A stretch of DNA of 64,000 nucleotides, taken from positions 1-64,000 of the forward strand of contig JABUMY010000022.1 of the NCBI GenBank assembly GCA_013327885.1, in the 5' to 3' direction. Under the pieces are notes generated by a model. That model made no database searches. It saw only the letters and a program-made list of their open reading frames with translations, and had not been told where the DNA came from. Both the position numbers and the translations under genes were made by a program. Below are positions 46,251 through 54,761 of the stretch, in pieces (the stretch's first letter is position 1; every line of letters begins with the position of its first letter). Source of the stretch: Flavisolibacter longurius (lineage in GTDB: Bacteria > Bacteroidota > Bacteroidia > Chitinophagales > Chitinophagaceae).

Positions 46251-47561
46251 ATGTCAAAAGCAGTTATACGTGTTGAAAATATTTCAAAACAATACCGGCT
46301 AGGTACCGTAAGTACCGGCACAGTCAGCCATGATGTAAACCGCTGGTGGCACAGGGTAAGGGGTAAGGAAGACCCCTACCTGAAAATTGGTGAAACCAAT
46401 GACCGAACGGTAAAAGGGGCCAGCGAATATGTCTGGGCCCTTAAAGATGTAAATTTTGACGTTAATCAGGGCGAGGTGCTGGGCATTATCGGCCGTAACG
46501 GCGCCGGCAAAAGCACCCTGCTGAAGATACTGAGCCGCACAACGGCACCCACAAAAGGGAGCATTAAAATAAAAGGCCGGGTTGCTTCCCTGTTGGAAGT
46601 GGGTACCGGTTTTCATCCGGAGCTAAGCGGCCGGGAAAATATTTACCTCAATGGCGCCATCCTTGGTATGACAAAAAGCGAGATAACCCGCAAGTTTGAC
46701 GAGATCGTGGACTTTGCCGGCGTGGAGCGGTATATTGACACACCTGTAAAACGGTACAGCAGCGGCATGTATGTGCGGCTGGCCTTTGCCGTGGCAGCGC
46801 ACCTGGAGCCAGAGATTTTGATTGTGGATGAAGTGCTGGCAGTAGGGGATACAGAATTTCAAAAAAAGGCAATGGGAAAAATGAAAGATGTAAGTGGCAG
46901 AGAAGGAAGAACAGTGCTATTTGTAAGCCACAGTATAGCTGCAATTAATCGGATGTGTGACAATTGCGTTGTTCTCGATAATGGTCGGATAACTTTTGAA
47001 GGCAAGAGTGATAAAGCAATTCACTATTATTTGCATGGACAAAGAAATGGTTCGGCATGTAGAAGCTGGTTGAATTTGGATTCCGCTCCAGGTAACGAAA
47101 TTGTTCGACTCAAGGAGGTGAAAGTGCTGGCAAGAAATGGTAGTATTTCCGATACCATTAGGATTGATCAAGAAGTAATGATTACCTTTTCTTATGAAGT
47201 TTTAGCGGATGATATTGTATTAACACATGGCTTCAATTTGTATAATCATACGGGTGTTCACATTTTAAGTTCACACGATAAAAAAACGATGGCAGAGCAG
47301 ACCATTTGCAAAAAAGGAACTTATGAAGCTTCAGTCATATTACCTCCTAACTTTCTAGCAGAGGGATTTCATCATGTCGGCGTTGCGATGATGAGCTACA
47401 ATCCTTACATTGTTCATTTTAATGAAGTGGATGCTATTGGTTTTAATATAGTTGATATTTTAAATGGTGAAACAGCTCGAGGAACATATGGTGGTAGTAT
47501 TCCGGGTGTTATTCGTCCAGTCTTGCCGTGGGAAACACGTATTTTAAATTCATCAATTTAA
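46251..47561 (+). CDS. Polysaccharide ABC exporter ATPase with C-terminal recognition domain (Wzt)
   Basis: A 436-residue ATPase of the polysaccharide/teichoic acid export type. Walker A GRNGAGKST starts at residue 81; the signature is YSSGMYVRLAFAVA and Walker B ILIVDEVLAVGD, with the H-loop VSHS. Residues about 260-436 form a Wzt_C-like beta-sandwich (VLTHGFNLYNHTGVHI, GVAMMSYNPYIVHFNEVDAI), which in studied systems binds the modified non-reducing end of the glycan before export. Base composition changes inside the gene near 46850: the ATPase part is GC-rich and the C-terminal part AT-rich, suggesting that the recognition domain was exchanged. The partner permease is at 41663. Confidence 0.92.
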   Translation: MSKAVIRVENISKQYRLGTVSTGTVSHDVNRWWHRVRGKEDPYLKIGETNDRTVKGASEYVWALKDVNFDVNQGEVLGIIGRNGAGKSTLLKILSRTTAPTKGSIKIKGRVASLLEVGTGFHPELSGRENIYLNGAILGMTKSEITRKFDEIVDFAGVERYIDTPVKRYSSGMYVRLAFAVAAHLEPEILIVDEVLAVGDTEFQKKAMGKMKDVSGREGRTVLFVSHSIAAINRMCDNCVVLDNGRITFEGKSDKAIHYYLHGQRNGSACRSWLNLDSAPGNEIVRLKEVKVLARNGSISDTIRIDQEVMITFSYEVLADDIVLTHGFNLYNHTGVHILSSHDKKTMAEQTICKKGTYEASVILPPNFLAEGFHHVGVAMMSYNPYIVHFNEVDAIGFNIVDILNGETARGTYGGSIPGVIRPVLPWETRILNSSI

Positions 47562-47579
47562 TTTCTGTATAGAAACAAT

Positions 47580-48476
47580 ATGAAATGGACTGGAGAACGA
47601 ATGGTGACCGACTCCACTTTAGGAAAAGGTGCAATAGAGCACCTTCACCGGTACAGCATCCTGGAGCCCCTCGTGAAAAAAAAAGTTGTATTGGACCTTG
47701 CTTCAGGAGAGGGATACGGAACTAACCTGATTGCGCAACATGCCTCGTTTGTTACCGGCGTTGATATCTCACCGGAAGCGGTCGCCCATGCAAAAACAAA
47801 ATATAAAAAGGCAAACATCAACTTTCTTGTTGGATCAGCAACCGCTGTTCCACTCGACAACAACACCGTTGATGTTATTGTGAGCTTTGAGACGATAGAA
47901 CATCACGACGAGCATGAAAAGATGATGGAAGAATTCAGGCGTGTTTTAAAGCCGGATGGCCTTCTCATTATTTCTTCACCCGAGAAAGTCAACTACAGAG
48001 AAATAGACCCGGATAATCCATACCATGTAAAAGAACTGACATTAGGAGAATTTAAAAACCTCCTGTCGGCATACTTCATCTCTGTAAGGCTTTATCACCA
48101 GCGTTTTTTCGACGTCTCATTCATTTACCCGGAACAAGAAGAAATTGCAAAGATTGAAGAGTATACCGGTGATTTTGTCCACATTGTCAGGCAGCCATTT
48201 TATTCAAAGCACCTTTTTAATATTGGTATCTGCTGCAATACCCCATCGGCAATGCCAGCTCTTCCCGCCAGTTTTTTTAACGCAGAAGAATACTGGAAAA
48301 AAAGTCGCATAGAATTGAGCCTTCTTACAGAATCCATGCTTCGTCAGGCCGTCGAAACCGTTCGCAGCTCTTACTCATACAGGCTTGGTAACTTTCTACT
48401 TTTTCCGCTGTCGGCTGTGAAAAAGTGGCTCGGCTCCAATCGTTTTGGAAACCGTAAAAACGGAACTTTTTCATGA
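47580..48476 (+). CDS. SAM-dependent methyltransferase, possible glycan-capping enzyme
   Basis: A 298-residue class I methyltransferase. It begins MKWTGERMV, a start common in methyltransferases of O-antigen loci. Motif I is VLDLASGEGYGTNLIA; the acidic residue after beta-2 is in VTGVDISPEAV, and VIVSFETIEHHDEHEKMMEE is the Methyltransf_11 signature. The C-terminal 80 residues have a hydrophobic segment (YRLGNFLLFPLSAVKKW) that may bind the membrane. It lies 18 bp after wzt. In WbdD/Wzt systems a methyl cap ends the chain and is read by the Wzt C-terminal domain, so a capping role is plausible but unproven. The 3' end overlaps the next start by 4 bp. Confidence 0.82.
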   Translation: MKWTGERMVTDSTLGKGAIEHLHRYSILEPLVKKKVVLDLASGEGYGTNLIAQHASFVTGVDISPEAVAHAKTKYKKANINFLVGSATAVPLDNNTVDVIVSFETIEHHDEHEKMMEEFRRVLKPDGLLIISSPEKVNYREIDPDNPYHVKELTLGEFKNLLSAYFISVRLYHQRFFDVSFIYPEQEEIAKIEEYTGDFVHIVRQPFYSKHLFNIGICCNTPSAMPALPASFFNAEEYWKKSRIELSLLTESMLRQAVETVRSSYSYRLGNFLLFPLSAVKKWLGSNRFGNRKNGTFS

Positions 48477-49612
48477 TTAAGCCAATTGCACTTTACCTAC
48501 CACAGTATCACCCCTTGCCTGAGAATGACAGGTGGTGGGGCAAGGGATTTACCGAGTGGACAAATGTTACGAAGGCGTCCCCTCTTTTCAACGGCCACTG
48601 GCAGCCACGGCTGCCTGCCGACCTTGGCTTTTATGACCTGCGTGTACCTGAGGTGCGCCAGGCCCAGGCCGATCTTGCCAGGCAGCATGGTATCTACGGT
48701 TTTTGCTACTGGCATTATTGGTTTGCGGGCAAACAGCTGCTCGAACGTCCCCTCAAAGAGGTGGTGGAAAACCGAAAGCCTGACTTCCCATTTTGTGTTG
48801 CCTGGGCCAATCAAACCTGGTCTGGGACCTGGCATGGTGTTTCAAACGGCAAAGTGCTGGTAGAACAAACCTACCCGGGCGACAGCGACAATATTGCGCA
48901 CTTTTATGCGTTACTGCCGGCACTTAGGGATACCCGCTACATCACCGTCAACGGGAAAAAGGTGATCTTCATTTTCCGCCCGATGGAAATTCCCGAACCC
49001 CAGCGGTTTATCGATTGTTGGCAGGAACTGGCCGTAAAGGAGGGATTGGGGGGCCTGCACCTGGTGGGTATGCATATGCCGGAAGACTGGGACCCGAAAT
49101 GGCATGGGTATGATGCGGTGGTACAAAACTGGATTAACCGGGACCTGCTCCGGCTCCGTTCCGCCACCGAAAGCCTGGCCGGGAAGGTTCAGCAGATGCT
49201 TCGGCTAACAACGCCGGCCCGCCGGGAAGTAAAACCCTTGCTTGTTTCGTACAAAGCCTACGTAGAACAATACGATTCCACTTCCGTGAAGCCGGATACC
49301 TATCCGATGGTGTATGCCGATTGGGACAATACGCCCCGCAGCGGCCGGGAGGGATGGCTGTTCCGGGATTTTTCACCGGCCCGGTTTGAGCAGGCCTGTG
49401 CAAAAGCCCTGGCAGCAACCGCCAACAAGCCGGCCTGCGAACAAATAGTGGTGATTAAATCCTGGAACGAGTGGGCCGAAGGCAATTACTTGGAACCTGA
49501 CCAGCGATATGGGCTTTCCCTTCTGCAAGCTTTTCAAAAAGCATTGCACCGTTTCCAGCAACAAAAAAGCCCGGTGGCTTTAAACAGTCAATCGTTACAT
49601 ACCGTCTTGTAG
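48473..49612 (+). CDS. WbsX-type glycosyltransferase/GH99-like protein
   Basis: A 379-residue protein of the WbsX family. The start IKPIALYLPQYHPLPENDRW with WGKGFTEWTNV and the GFCYWHYWFAGKQLL and SWNEWAEGNYLEPD motifs are diagnostic. The fold is that of GH99-like TIM barrels, and members in O-antigen loci are annotated as glycosyltransferases or lipopolysaccharide biosynthesis proteins; whether it makes or cuts a bond is not settled from sequence. No signal peptide, so it acts in the cytoplasm. It is coupled to the methyltransferase upstream by an ATGA overlap and followed after 2 bp by a GT2 gene. Confidence 0.88.
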   Translation: MIKPIALYLPQYHPLPENDRWWGKGFTEWTNVTKASPLFNGHWQPRLPADLGFYDLRVPEVRQAQADLARQHGIYGFCYWHYWFAGKQLLERPLKEVVENRKPDFPFCVAWANQTWSGTWHGVSNGKVLVEQTYPGDSDNIAHFYALLPALRDTRYITVNGKKVIFIFRPMEIPEPQRFIDCWQELAVKEGLGGLHLVGMHMPEDWDPKWHGYDAVVQNWINRDLLRLRSATESLAGKVQQMLRLTTPARREVKPLLVSYKAYVEQYDSTSVKPDTYPMVYADWDNTPRSGREGWLFRDFSPARFEQACAKALAATANKPACEQIVVIKSWNEWAEGNYLEPDQRYGLSLLQAFQKALHRFQQQKSPVALNSQSLHTVL

Positions 49613-49614
49613 CA

Positions 49615-50538
49615 ATGAGTCCCTTTTCAGTTTCCGTTATTATTCCGGTGTACAACGCCGCCAGGTACCTGACCGAGGCTGTGGCATCCGCTGTAGCCCT
49701 GCCCGATGTAATTGAGGTTTTACTCGTGGAAGATGCCTCTTCAGATGATTCCCTGCAGGTTTGCTTTATCCTGGCGGAAAAATACAGGACGGTACATGTT
49801 CTGCAGCACGCAGACAAAAAAAACCACGGTGTGGCGGCCTCCCGTAACCTCGGCATCCGGGCGGCGAAGGCTGATTTTATTGCGTTTCTGGATGCCGATG
49901 ACTATTATCTTCCGGGACGCTTTGAGAAAGAACGAGAAATCTTTGCCTCGAATGCGGATGTGGATGGTGTATATGGTTGTAACAAAGCGGTGTTTGAGAA
50001 CGAGGATGTGAAGAAAAAATTTCTGCAGCAGTACGAAAGTGAGGTAACAACGGTCAGCCAGACCTTGCCGCCGGGTGAACTTTTTAAAGCGTTGCTCTAT
50101 GGGGGATATGGCCGCTTTCATACCAGTGCCATTACATTGCGGAAAAGCATCTTTTTTTCCGCTGGTTTTTTTAACACCAGCCTACGCATGGCAGAGGATT
50201 CAGAACTCTGGCTGAAACTTTCGCTGAAAGGTAAATTGGTTGCAGGCAGCATTGACCTGCCGGTGGCCATCCGCCGGGTACACGGGAGCAACAGCATCCA
50301 CCAAACCGCCCTAGCGGTTGAATACCGGAAACGGATGTATGAAGCGCTTTTCCCCTGGGCCCTGAAGCAGGACGTTAGTTTCGACGTAAAAAATAGTTTT
50401 TTTATTACGCTTCACAAGCACGTAATAGGAGAGCAACACGGCGTAAAAACGCTCCTTTGGCAGCAGGTCATACGCCATCCCCGGCTTTTATTTTCTTCTT
50501 TTTTCTATAAAAAGATCCACCAACTCTATCTTCTATGA
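49615..50538 (+). CDS. Glycosyltransferase family 2
   Basis: A 307-residue GT-A transferase. VSVIIPVYNAARYLTEAV starts the nucleotide-binding half; VEDASSDDS and FLDADDYYLPGRFEKE (the metal-binding D-x-D) follow, then MAEDSELWLKL with the probable catalytic-base ED. The C-terminal part is helical and basic and may touch the membrane. It would add one sugar on the cytoplasmic face. The gene starts 2 bp after the WbsX stop. Donor and acceptor are unknown. Confidence 0.9.
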   Translation: MSPFSVSVIIPVYNAARYLTEAVASAVALPDVIEVLLVEDASSDDSLQVCFILAEKYRTVHVLQHADKKNHGVAASRNLGIRAAKADFIAFLDADDYYLPGRFEKEREIFASNADVDGVYGCNKAVFENEDVKKKFLQQYESEVTTVSQTLPPGELFKALLYGGYGRFHTSAITLRKSIFFSAGFFNTSLRMAEDSELWLKLSLKGKLVAGSIDLPVAIRRVHGSNSIHQTALAVEYRKRMYEALFPWALKQDVSFDVKNSFFITLHKHVIGEQHGVKTLLWQQVIRHPRLLFSSFFYKKIHQLYLL

Positions 50539-50569
50539 GCCAACTGACCACAAAGGAAACTGCTTTGAA

Positions 50570-52039
50570 ATGAAGAACAACCATTTCTATCTGATGGTGA
50601 CGGCCATTGTTGTTGCCGGTACCCTACTGCGCATCTACAATGTCAATTATGCTTCGCTATGGGCCGATGAACTATACAGCGTTTTGGCTGTTCGTCCAGG
50701 TAATTCCTGGTACGAAATCCTCTACATGCAGCGGGCCTACCAGCCCCCGGCTTATTTTATGTTGCTGTGGGTGTGGACAAAGGCGTTCGGGTTTGATGAG
50801 TTTTCCGTCCGGCTTTTGTCGGTTATTGGCGGCGTCCTTTGCATCGCTGTCAGCGCCTGGCTGGGTCGCGTGGTGTTGAATGCACGCCTTGGTATCCTGA
50901 TGGCGCTGATCGTTGCTTTTAACCCCGTGCAGATTTGGTATTCACTCGAAGTGCGGTTTTACGTTTTCGTTTATTTTTTCGCCGCGCTGTCCATTTTGCT
51001 GTACTGGCAACTGCGCAGGCAAAAACCCCGTTCGGCTTGGCTTTACCTTTTTAAAGGTAGCGTTGATGCTACGCTATGTTATTTTCACCACTTTGGGATC
51101 GTGTTTGTTTTTGCGCAGGGCGTTTTTGATTTGTTTTTTTGGAAGCAGGAAAGGGACGGCATTTTCCTGCGTAAAATGTTCATGGGTTACCTGTTTGCTG
51201 CCTTACTCTACCTGCCCTGGGTTTTGTGGGGACTCACCGAAGGCCTGGCTGTAAAGCAATACTGGCTAAAGGAAAATGACCTTCTGCAATTTCTCCGGTT
51301 CAATTTCGGGTACCCCAACCTGGTTACCTATACAGCACTGGCAATGGTTGCCTGGTTTGTAGTAGTGGCCATACGGCAAAAACGGTGGTTACTCCTGCTA
51401 TTCCCCTTTATTGTGGCGCTTGTGACACTGGTGCCGTTCCTCTATTCAGTTATCCGCTTTCCAATCCTGGTTGACCGGTATGCCATGGTGTTGGCGCCGC
51501 TATTTTACCTCATGCTGGGTTTTTCAATTCTTCATCTTGCAGCGAAGTTGCAGGACGCCGCTCCGGTACCGCTAGCCAAAGGTGCGCATGCCCTGGTCAT
51601 GGCAGCTTTCTGTTTCTGGGGCTTGCACCTGTCACTGGTGGATAGGGCACCACTGGTCAAACAGCCCTGGCGGGAACTGGCAGAATGGGTGAAAAAACAA
51701 CCAGACTACGGCCAGGTGCCGGTATATTCACTGGGAACACAGGTGAAAGGATTGTCGAATATTGATTTTTACCTTGATAGCCAAAAGCCCTCTGTCCATC
51801 TTGACCGGTTAGTTCCGGGTCGTGATGCGAAAATGTATCTGGTTGAAACAAGTGGTATCTGGCAGATCAGGGATTCTGTCTGGCAACGGGTTGATTCATT
51901 TTATAACCGCAGGAAACTGGCCCTTGATCCGGCATACCCGGGAACCGGAAATATTTATATCTGCGAACGGAAAAACAATACGCTGATCGCCTTGCGGGAT
52001 TCTGCAGGTAAACAATTAAACCAATGGACTGCTCGGTAG
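50570..52039 (+). CDS. Multi-pass GT-C type (GT39/ArnT-like) glycosyltransferase
   Basis: A 489-residue inner-membrane protein with about ten or more hydrophobic segments. NYASLWADELYSV in the first periplasmic loop contains the acidic D-E pair expected in GT-C enzymes that use polyprenyl-phosphate sugars. YQPPAYFMLLWVW and FNPVQIWYSLEVRFYVFVYF are typical of the family. A soluble C-terminal domain of about 120 residues follows the last membrane segment. The next gene, a dolichol-phosphate-mannose synthase-like GT2, overlaps its end by 16 bp, so the pair could make and use a polyprenyl-phosphate sugar to decorate the glycan in the periplasm; the pairing is inferred. Confidence 0.85.
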   Translation: MKNNHFYLMVTAIVVAGTLLRIYNVNYASLWADELYSVLAVRPGNSWYEILYMQRAYQPPAYFMLLWVWTKAFGFDEFSVRLLSVIGGVLCIAVSAWLGRVVLNARLGILMALIVAFNPVQIWYSLEVRFYVFVYFFAALSILLYWQLRRQKPRSAWLYLFKGSVDATLCYFHHFGIVFVFAQGVFDLFFWKQERDGIFLRKMFMGYLFAALLYLPWVLWGLTEGLAVKQYWLKENDLLQFLRFNFGYPNLVTYTALAMVAWFVVVAIRQKRWLLLLFPFIVALVTLVPFLYSVIRFPILVDRYAMVLAPLFYLMLGFSILHLAAKLQDAAPVPLAKGAHALVMAAFCFWGLHLSLVDRAPLVKQPWRELAEWVKKQPDYGQVPVYSLGTQVKGLSNIDFYLDSQKPSVHLDRLVPGRDAKMYLVETSGIWQIRDSVWQRVDSFYNRRKLALDPAYPGTGNIYICERKNNTLIALRDSAGKQLNQWTAR

Positions 52040-52953
52040 TAATTCCTGTTTTTTACAACGCCGGCACACTTTGCTCAACGTTCGCCAAAGTGCAGGCGGT
52101 ACTCGATAACCATTCTGCTGTGAACGCCTACGAAGTCATCTTTGTTGACGATGGTTCAGGTGATGAGTCATACAAAGAATTGCAGGACCTGCAAAAGGCC
52201 CATCCGGGCATTGTGAAGCTGATCAAGTTTACCAGGAATTTCGGGCAACTGGCTGCCATAAAAGCCGGTTACCGTTTTGCAAAGGGAAGCTGCATTGTGA
52301 ATATTTCAGCCGACCTGCAGGACCCACCCGAACTTATTGCCCGCATGCTGGATGAGCATTTCCTTCATCAATACGAGATCGTGATTTGTTCCCGCGAAGA
52401 CCGGGAAGAAGGCTGGTTCCGAAAAAAAACCTCGCAATTGTTTTACAAGGCTATTCGCAAACTGAGTTTTCAAAATATGCCGGCGGGAGGTTTTGATTTT
52501 ACCCTGGTCAGTAAAAAAGCAGCGGATGCTTTTTCATGCGAATACGAAGCGAACAATTTTTGGCAGGGACAAATACTGTGGACAGGATTTCCGGTTAAAT
52601 TTATTCCATACAAACGGCAGGAAAGAAAAGTGGGAGAGTCTAGGTGGACCTTCTCCAAAAAAATCAAATACCTGATTGACGGCGTGATGGCCTATTCCTA
52701 TACACCTTTACGCTTTATGTCAATCCTGGGCATCATATCCTTCCTGGTAGGAGTTATTTATGCCTTTGTGATCGTACTGCTGTATTTCCTGGGTGATGTG
52801 CCTTTTAAAGGCTGGGCGCCCATTATGATCATTGTATTAGTGCTTTCCGGCCTACAGATGCTGATGTTAGGCGTGATTGGCGAATACCTCTGGCGTACGC
52901 TTGACCAGGTGAGGAAGCGACCTGATTTTGTGATTGAAGCGATTGTGGAATAA
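52024..52953 (+). CDS. Polyprenyl-phosphate sugar synthase-like GT2 (GtrB/DPM1 type)
   Basis: A 309-residue protein with a GT-A domain (CSVVIPVFYNAGTL, VIFVDDGSGDES, FGQLAAIKAGYRFA, NISADLQDPPELI) and two C-terminal membrane segments (about 230-255 and 265-290), the layout of GtrB/DPM1-like enzymes that transfer a hexose from a nucleotide sugar to polyprenyl phosphate. KIKYLIDGVMAYSYTPLR is the usual pre-membrane segment. It overlaps the GT-C gene upstream by 16 bp, which supports a donor-synthase and transferase pair. It could equally serve the second GT-C-like protein downstream. Confidence 0.9.
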   Translation: MDCSVVIPVFYNAGTLCSTFAKVQAVLDNHSAVNAYEVIFVDDGSGDESYKELQDLQKAHPGIVKLIKFTRNFGQLAAIKAGYRFAKGSCIVNISADLQDPPELIARMLDEHFLHQYEIVICSREDREEGWFRKKTSQLFYKAIRKLSFQNMPAGGFDFTLVSKKAADAFSCEYEANNFWQGQILWTGFPVKFIPYKRQERKVGESRWTFSKKIKYLIDGVMAYSYTPLRFMSILGIISFLVGVIYAFVIVLLYFLGDVPFKGWAPIMIIVLVLSGLQMLMLGVIGEYLWRTLDQVRKRPDFVIEAIVE

Positions 52954-52960
52954 CACAAGC

Positions 52961-54718
52961 ATGATTTATACTAAAAAAAATGTATTGTTTCAGAAACTAA
53001 CCCATAAGTTAACTACCCGAAGGATGGACTTAAAGAATCCGGTGAATGCGATACTGTTGCTACTCTTGCTTTTTTATGCTACCGTTTTGGCAACAGCAAA
53101 CATTGGATTTGATTTAAGAGATGAAGGTTATTATTTTTTAGGTTATGAACGTAACCAGGATTTGTTTTTTCTTTTTTCAGGTTCACATAAGCTGATTCGT
53201 TTATTGCCCTTTTCAGACCATATAGTGATAAATCGCATTTACCGAGTCGTACTTATTTTAACTGCATCCTTAATTTTTGCCAGATCATTAAATAGGGCAT
53301 GTTTTACAAAAGATAAATTTTGGATAGTATTCAGCTGGGTATTGTTGGCCAATACAGTAAGCTATTTGTTTGGCCCCATTTCCTTATCGTATAATACACT
53401 TAACCTGCTTATGCTACAGGTTACATTTGCTGTACTGATTGATATCTATTTGTCTTCTCACGGTTTAAATAAGTACAAACGATTTCTAAGGCTATTGTTG
53501 TTTTCTTTTTTGTTGTCTCTTTTAATTGTTAATAAGCCTTCCACCGGTGCTTTGGTTACCATACTCTTTGCAGTAAGTCTGTTTTATTTATATCGAAAAA
53601 TTCCAGGTAAAGCTGTTAAAGATTTACTATTTGTTGGGATTTCATCAATAGTTTTCACCTGTACTGTTTATTTTCTGATGTATCAGGATCAATTGAAACT
53701 TATTCTTTCACTTCTGCTTCAAAAACAATTTTACCCGGGTGATCAACATTTGAACTTTGCATTTCTTTTCAAGCAAACTTTAGTGAAACCATTTCATGAT
53801 GCAAAAGGAGTAATTTTATTTGCGTTAGCTTATTTGGTGATATATTTTATTTGGAAAAAAAACATTATTCGTTATAAAGTCTTTTTGAGTTTATTTTTTT
53901 TACTGCTTTTTCTGTCAATTGTTTCCTATCACAAGTTTTATTATAACGGTTATGCAGGGGCCCAGTTCATTTATTCGTACTTATTGTTTATTGTAATAGC
54001 AAACTATCAATTAATCAAAGGAAAACTGAAAGAGCTGGATCATTCTAAAAAATACATAATTGTATGGTTGGCCCTTTTGCCAATTATTGGCTTTTGGGGT
54101 TCCGATGTCCCATTTTTTTTAGGTGTATTAAATCTTATTGGCTTTCACGTACTGCTCTTCCTTTTTTTCCAAGAAAGTAGATTGTACGGATTCAGAATTT
54201 TTTCAATATTAATTGTCGGATTTGCTTTTTATGTTAATCTGTTTAATCCGTATTCAAATCCAACTGTATTCCAACAAAAAAACAAGATCAATTCTTCAAA
54301 AGCGAATTTATTTGTTAGTGACTATGTCTATGATGAATATTTGGCCTTGCTTAAAGTGAAGCCTTTTATTTTGGAATCCGATGCACTGATAAACATTGGT
54401 ACACCAGTTGGCTCCTTGTATTTGTGTGAATTAAAGAGCTTCCACACTATTTATTTTAATTCAGTTTTTTTTAATAATGGTTATCTGCAATTAATCAAGA
54501 ATACAACCTTTAATAAGAGAGTTCAAATCTTATATAACAAAAAATCAAATCATTCTGACTCATATAAAAAAATGAAAGATGGGTTTTATATGTTTTTACT
54601 TGACAAAGGATATACGTTGAGCAAGAATATAGAAACTGAAAAATACGAACTGGTGACGCTTTCTCCTAAATCTTTTGTTAACGGCTTTGGATCGGAGAAG
54701 TTGGCTGATTTTAATTAG
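52961..54718 (+). CDS. Multi-pass membrane protein, probable GT-C glycosyltransferase
   Basis: A 585-residue, very hydrophobic protein with about 11-13 membrane segments. NIGFDLRDEGYYFLGYERN right after the first membrane segment carries an acidic motif like that of GT-C enzymes, so a lipid-linked sugar donor is plausible; I do not recognise a named family. The C-terminal 150 residues are soluble. The ATG at 52961 is used here; MDLKN at 53024 is an alternative nearer the first membrane segment. The frame is open back to 52934 but inside the previous gene. The gene is strongly AT-rich compared with its neighbours, a sign of separate origin. Confidence 0.7.
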   Translation: MIYTKKNVLFQKLTHKLTTRRMDLKNPVNAILLLLLLFYATVLATANIGFDLRDEGYYFLGYERNQDLFFLFSGSHKLIRLLPFSDHIVINRIYRVVLILTASLIFARSLNRACFTKDKFWIVFSWVLLANTVSYLFGPISLSYNTLNLLMLQVTFAVLIDIYLSSHGLNKYKRFLRLLLFSFLLSLLIVNKPSTGALVTILFAVSLFYLYRKIPGKAVKDLLFVGISSIVFTCTVYFLMYQDQLKLILSLLLQKQFYPGDQHLNFAFLFKQTLVKPFHDAKGVILFALAYLVIYFIWKKNIIRYKVFLSLFFLLLFLSIVSYHKFYYNGYAGAQFIYSYLLFIVIANYQLIKGKLKELDHSKKYIIVWLALLPIIGFWGSDVPFFLGVLNLIGFHVLLFLFFQESRLYGFRIFSILIVGFAFYVNLFNPYSNPTVFQQKNKINSSKANLFVSDYVYDEYLALLKVKPFILESDALINIGTPVGSLYLCELKSFHTIYFNSVFFNNGYLQLIKNTTFNKRVQILYNKKSNHSDSYKKMKDGFYMFLLDKGYTLSKNIETEKYELVTLSPKSFVNGFGSEKLADFN

Positions 54719-54761
54719 TTATAGGTATACAACGAGTAATTAGAAGGGATACAATTCAGGT

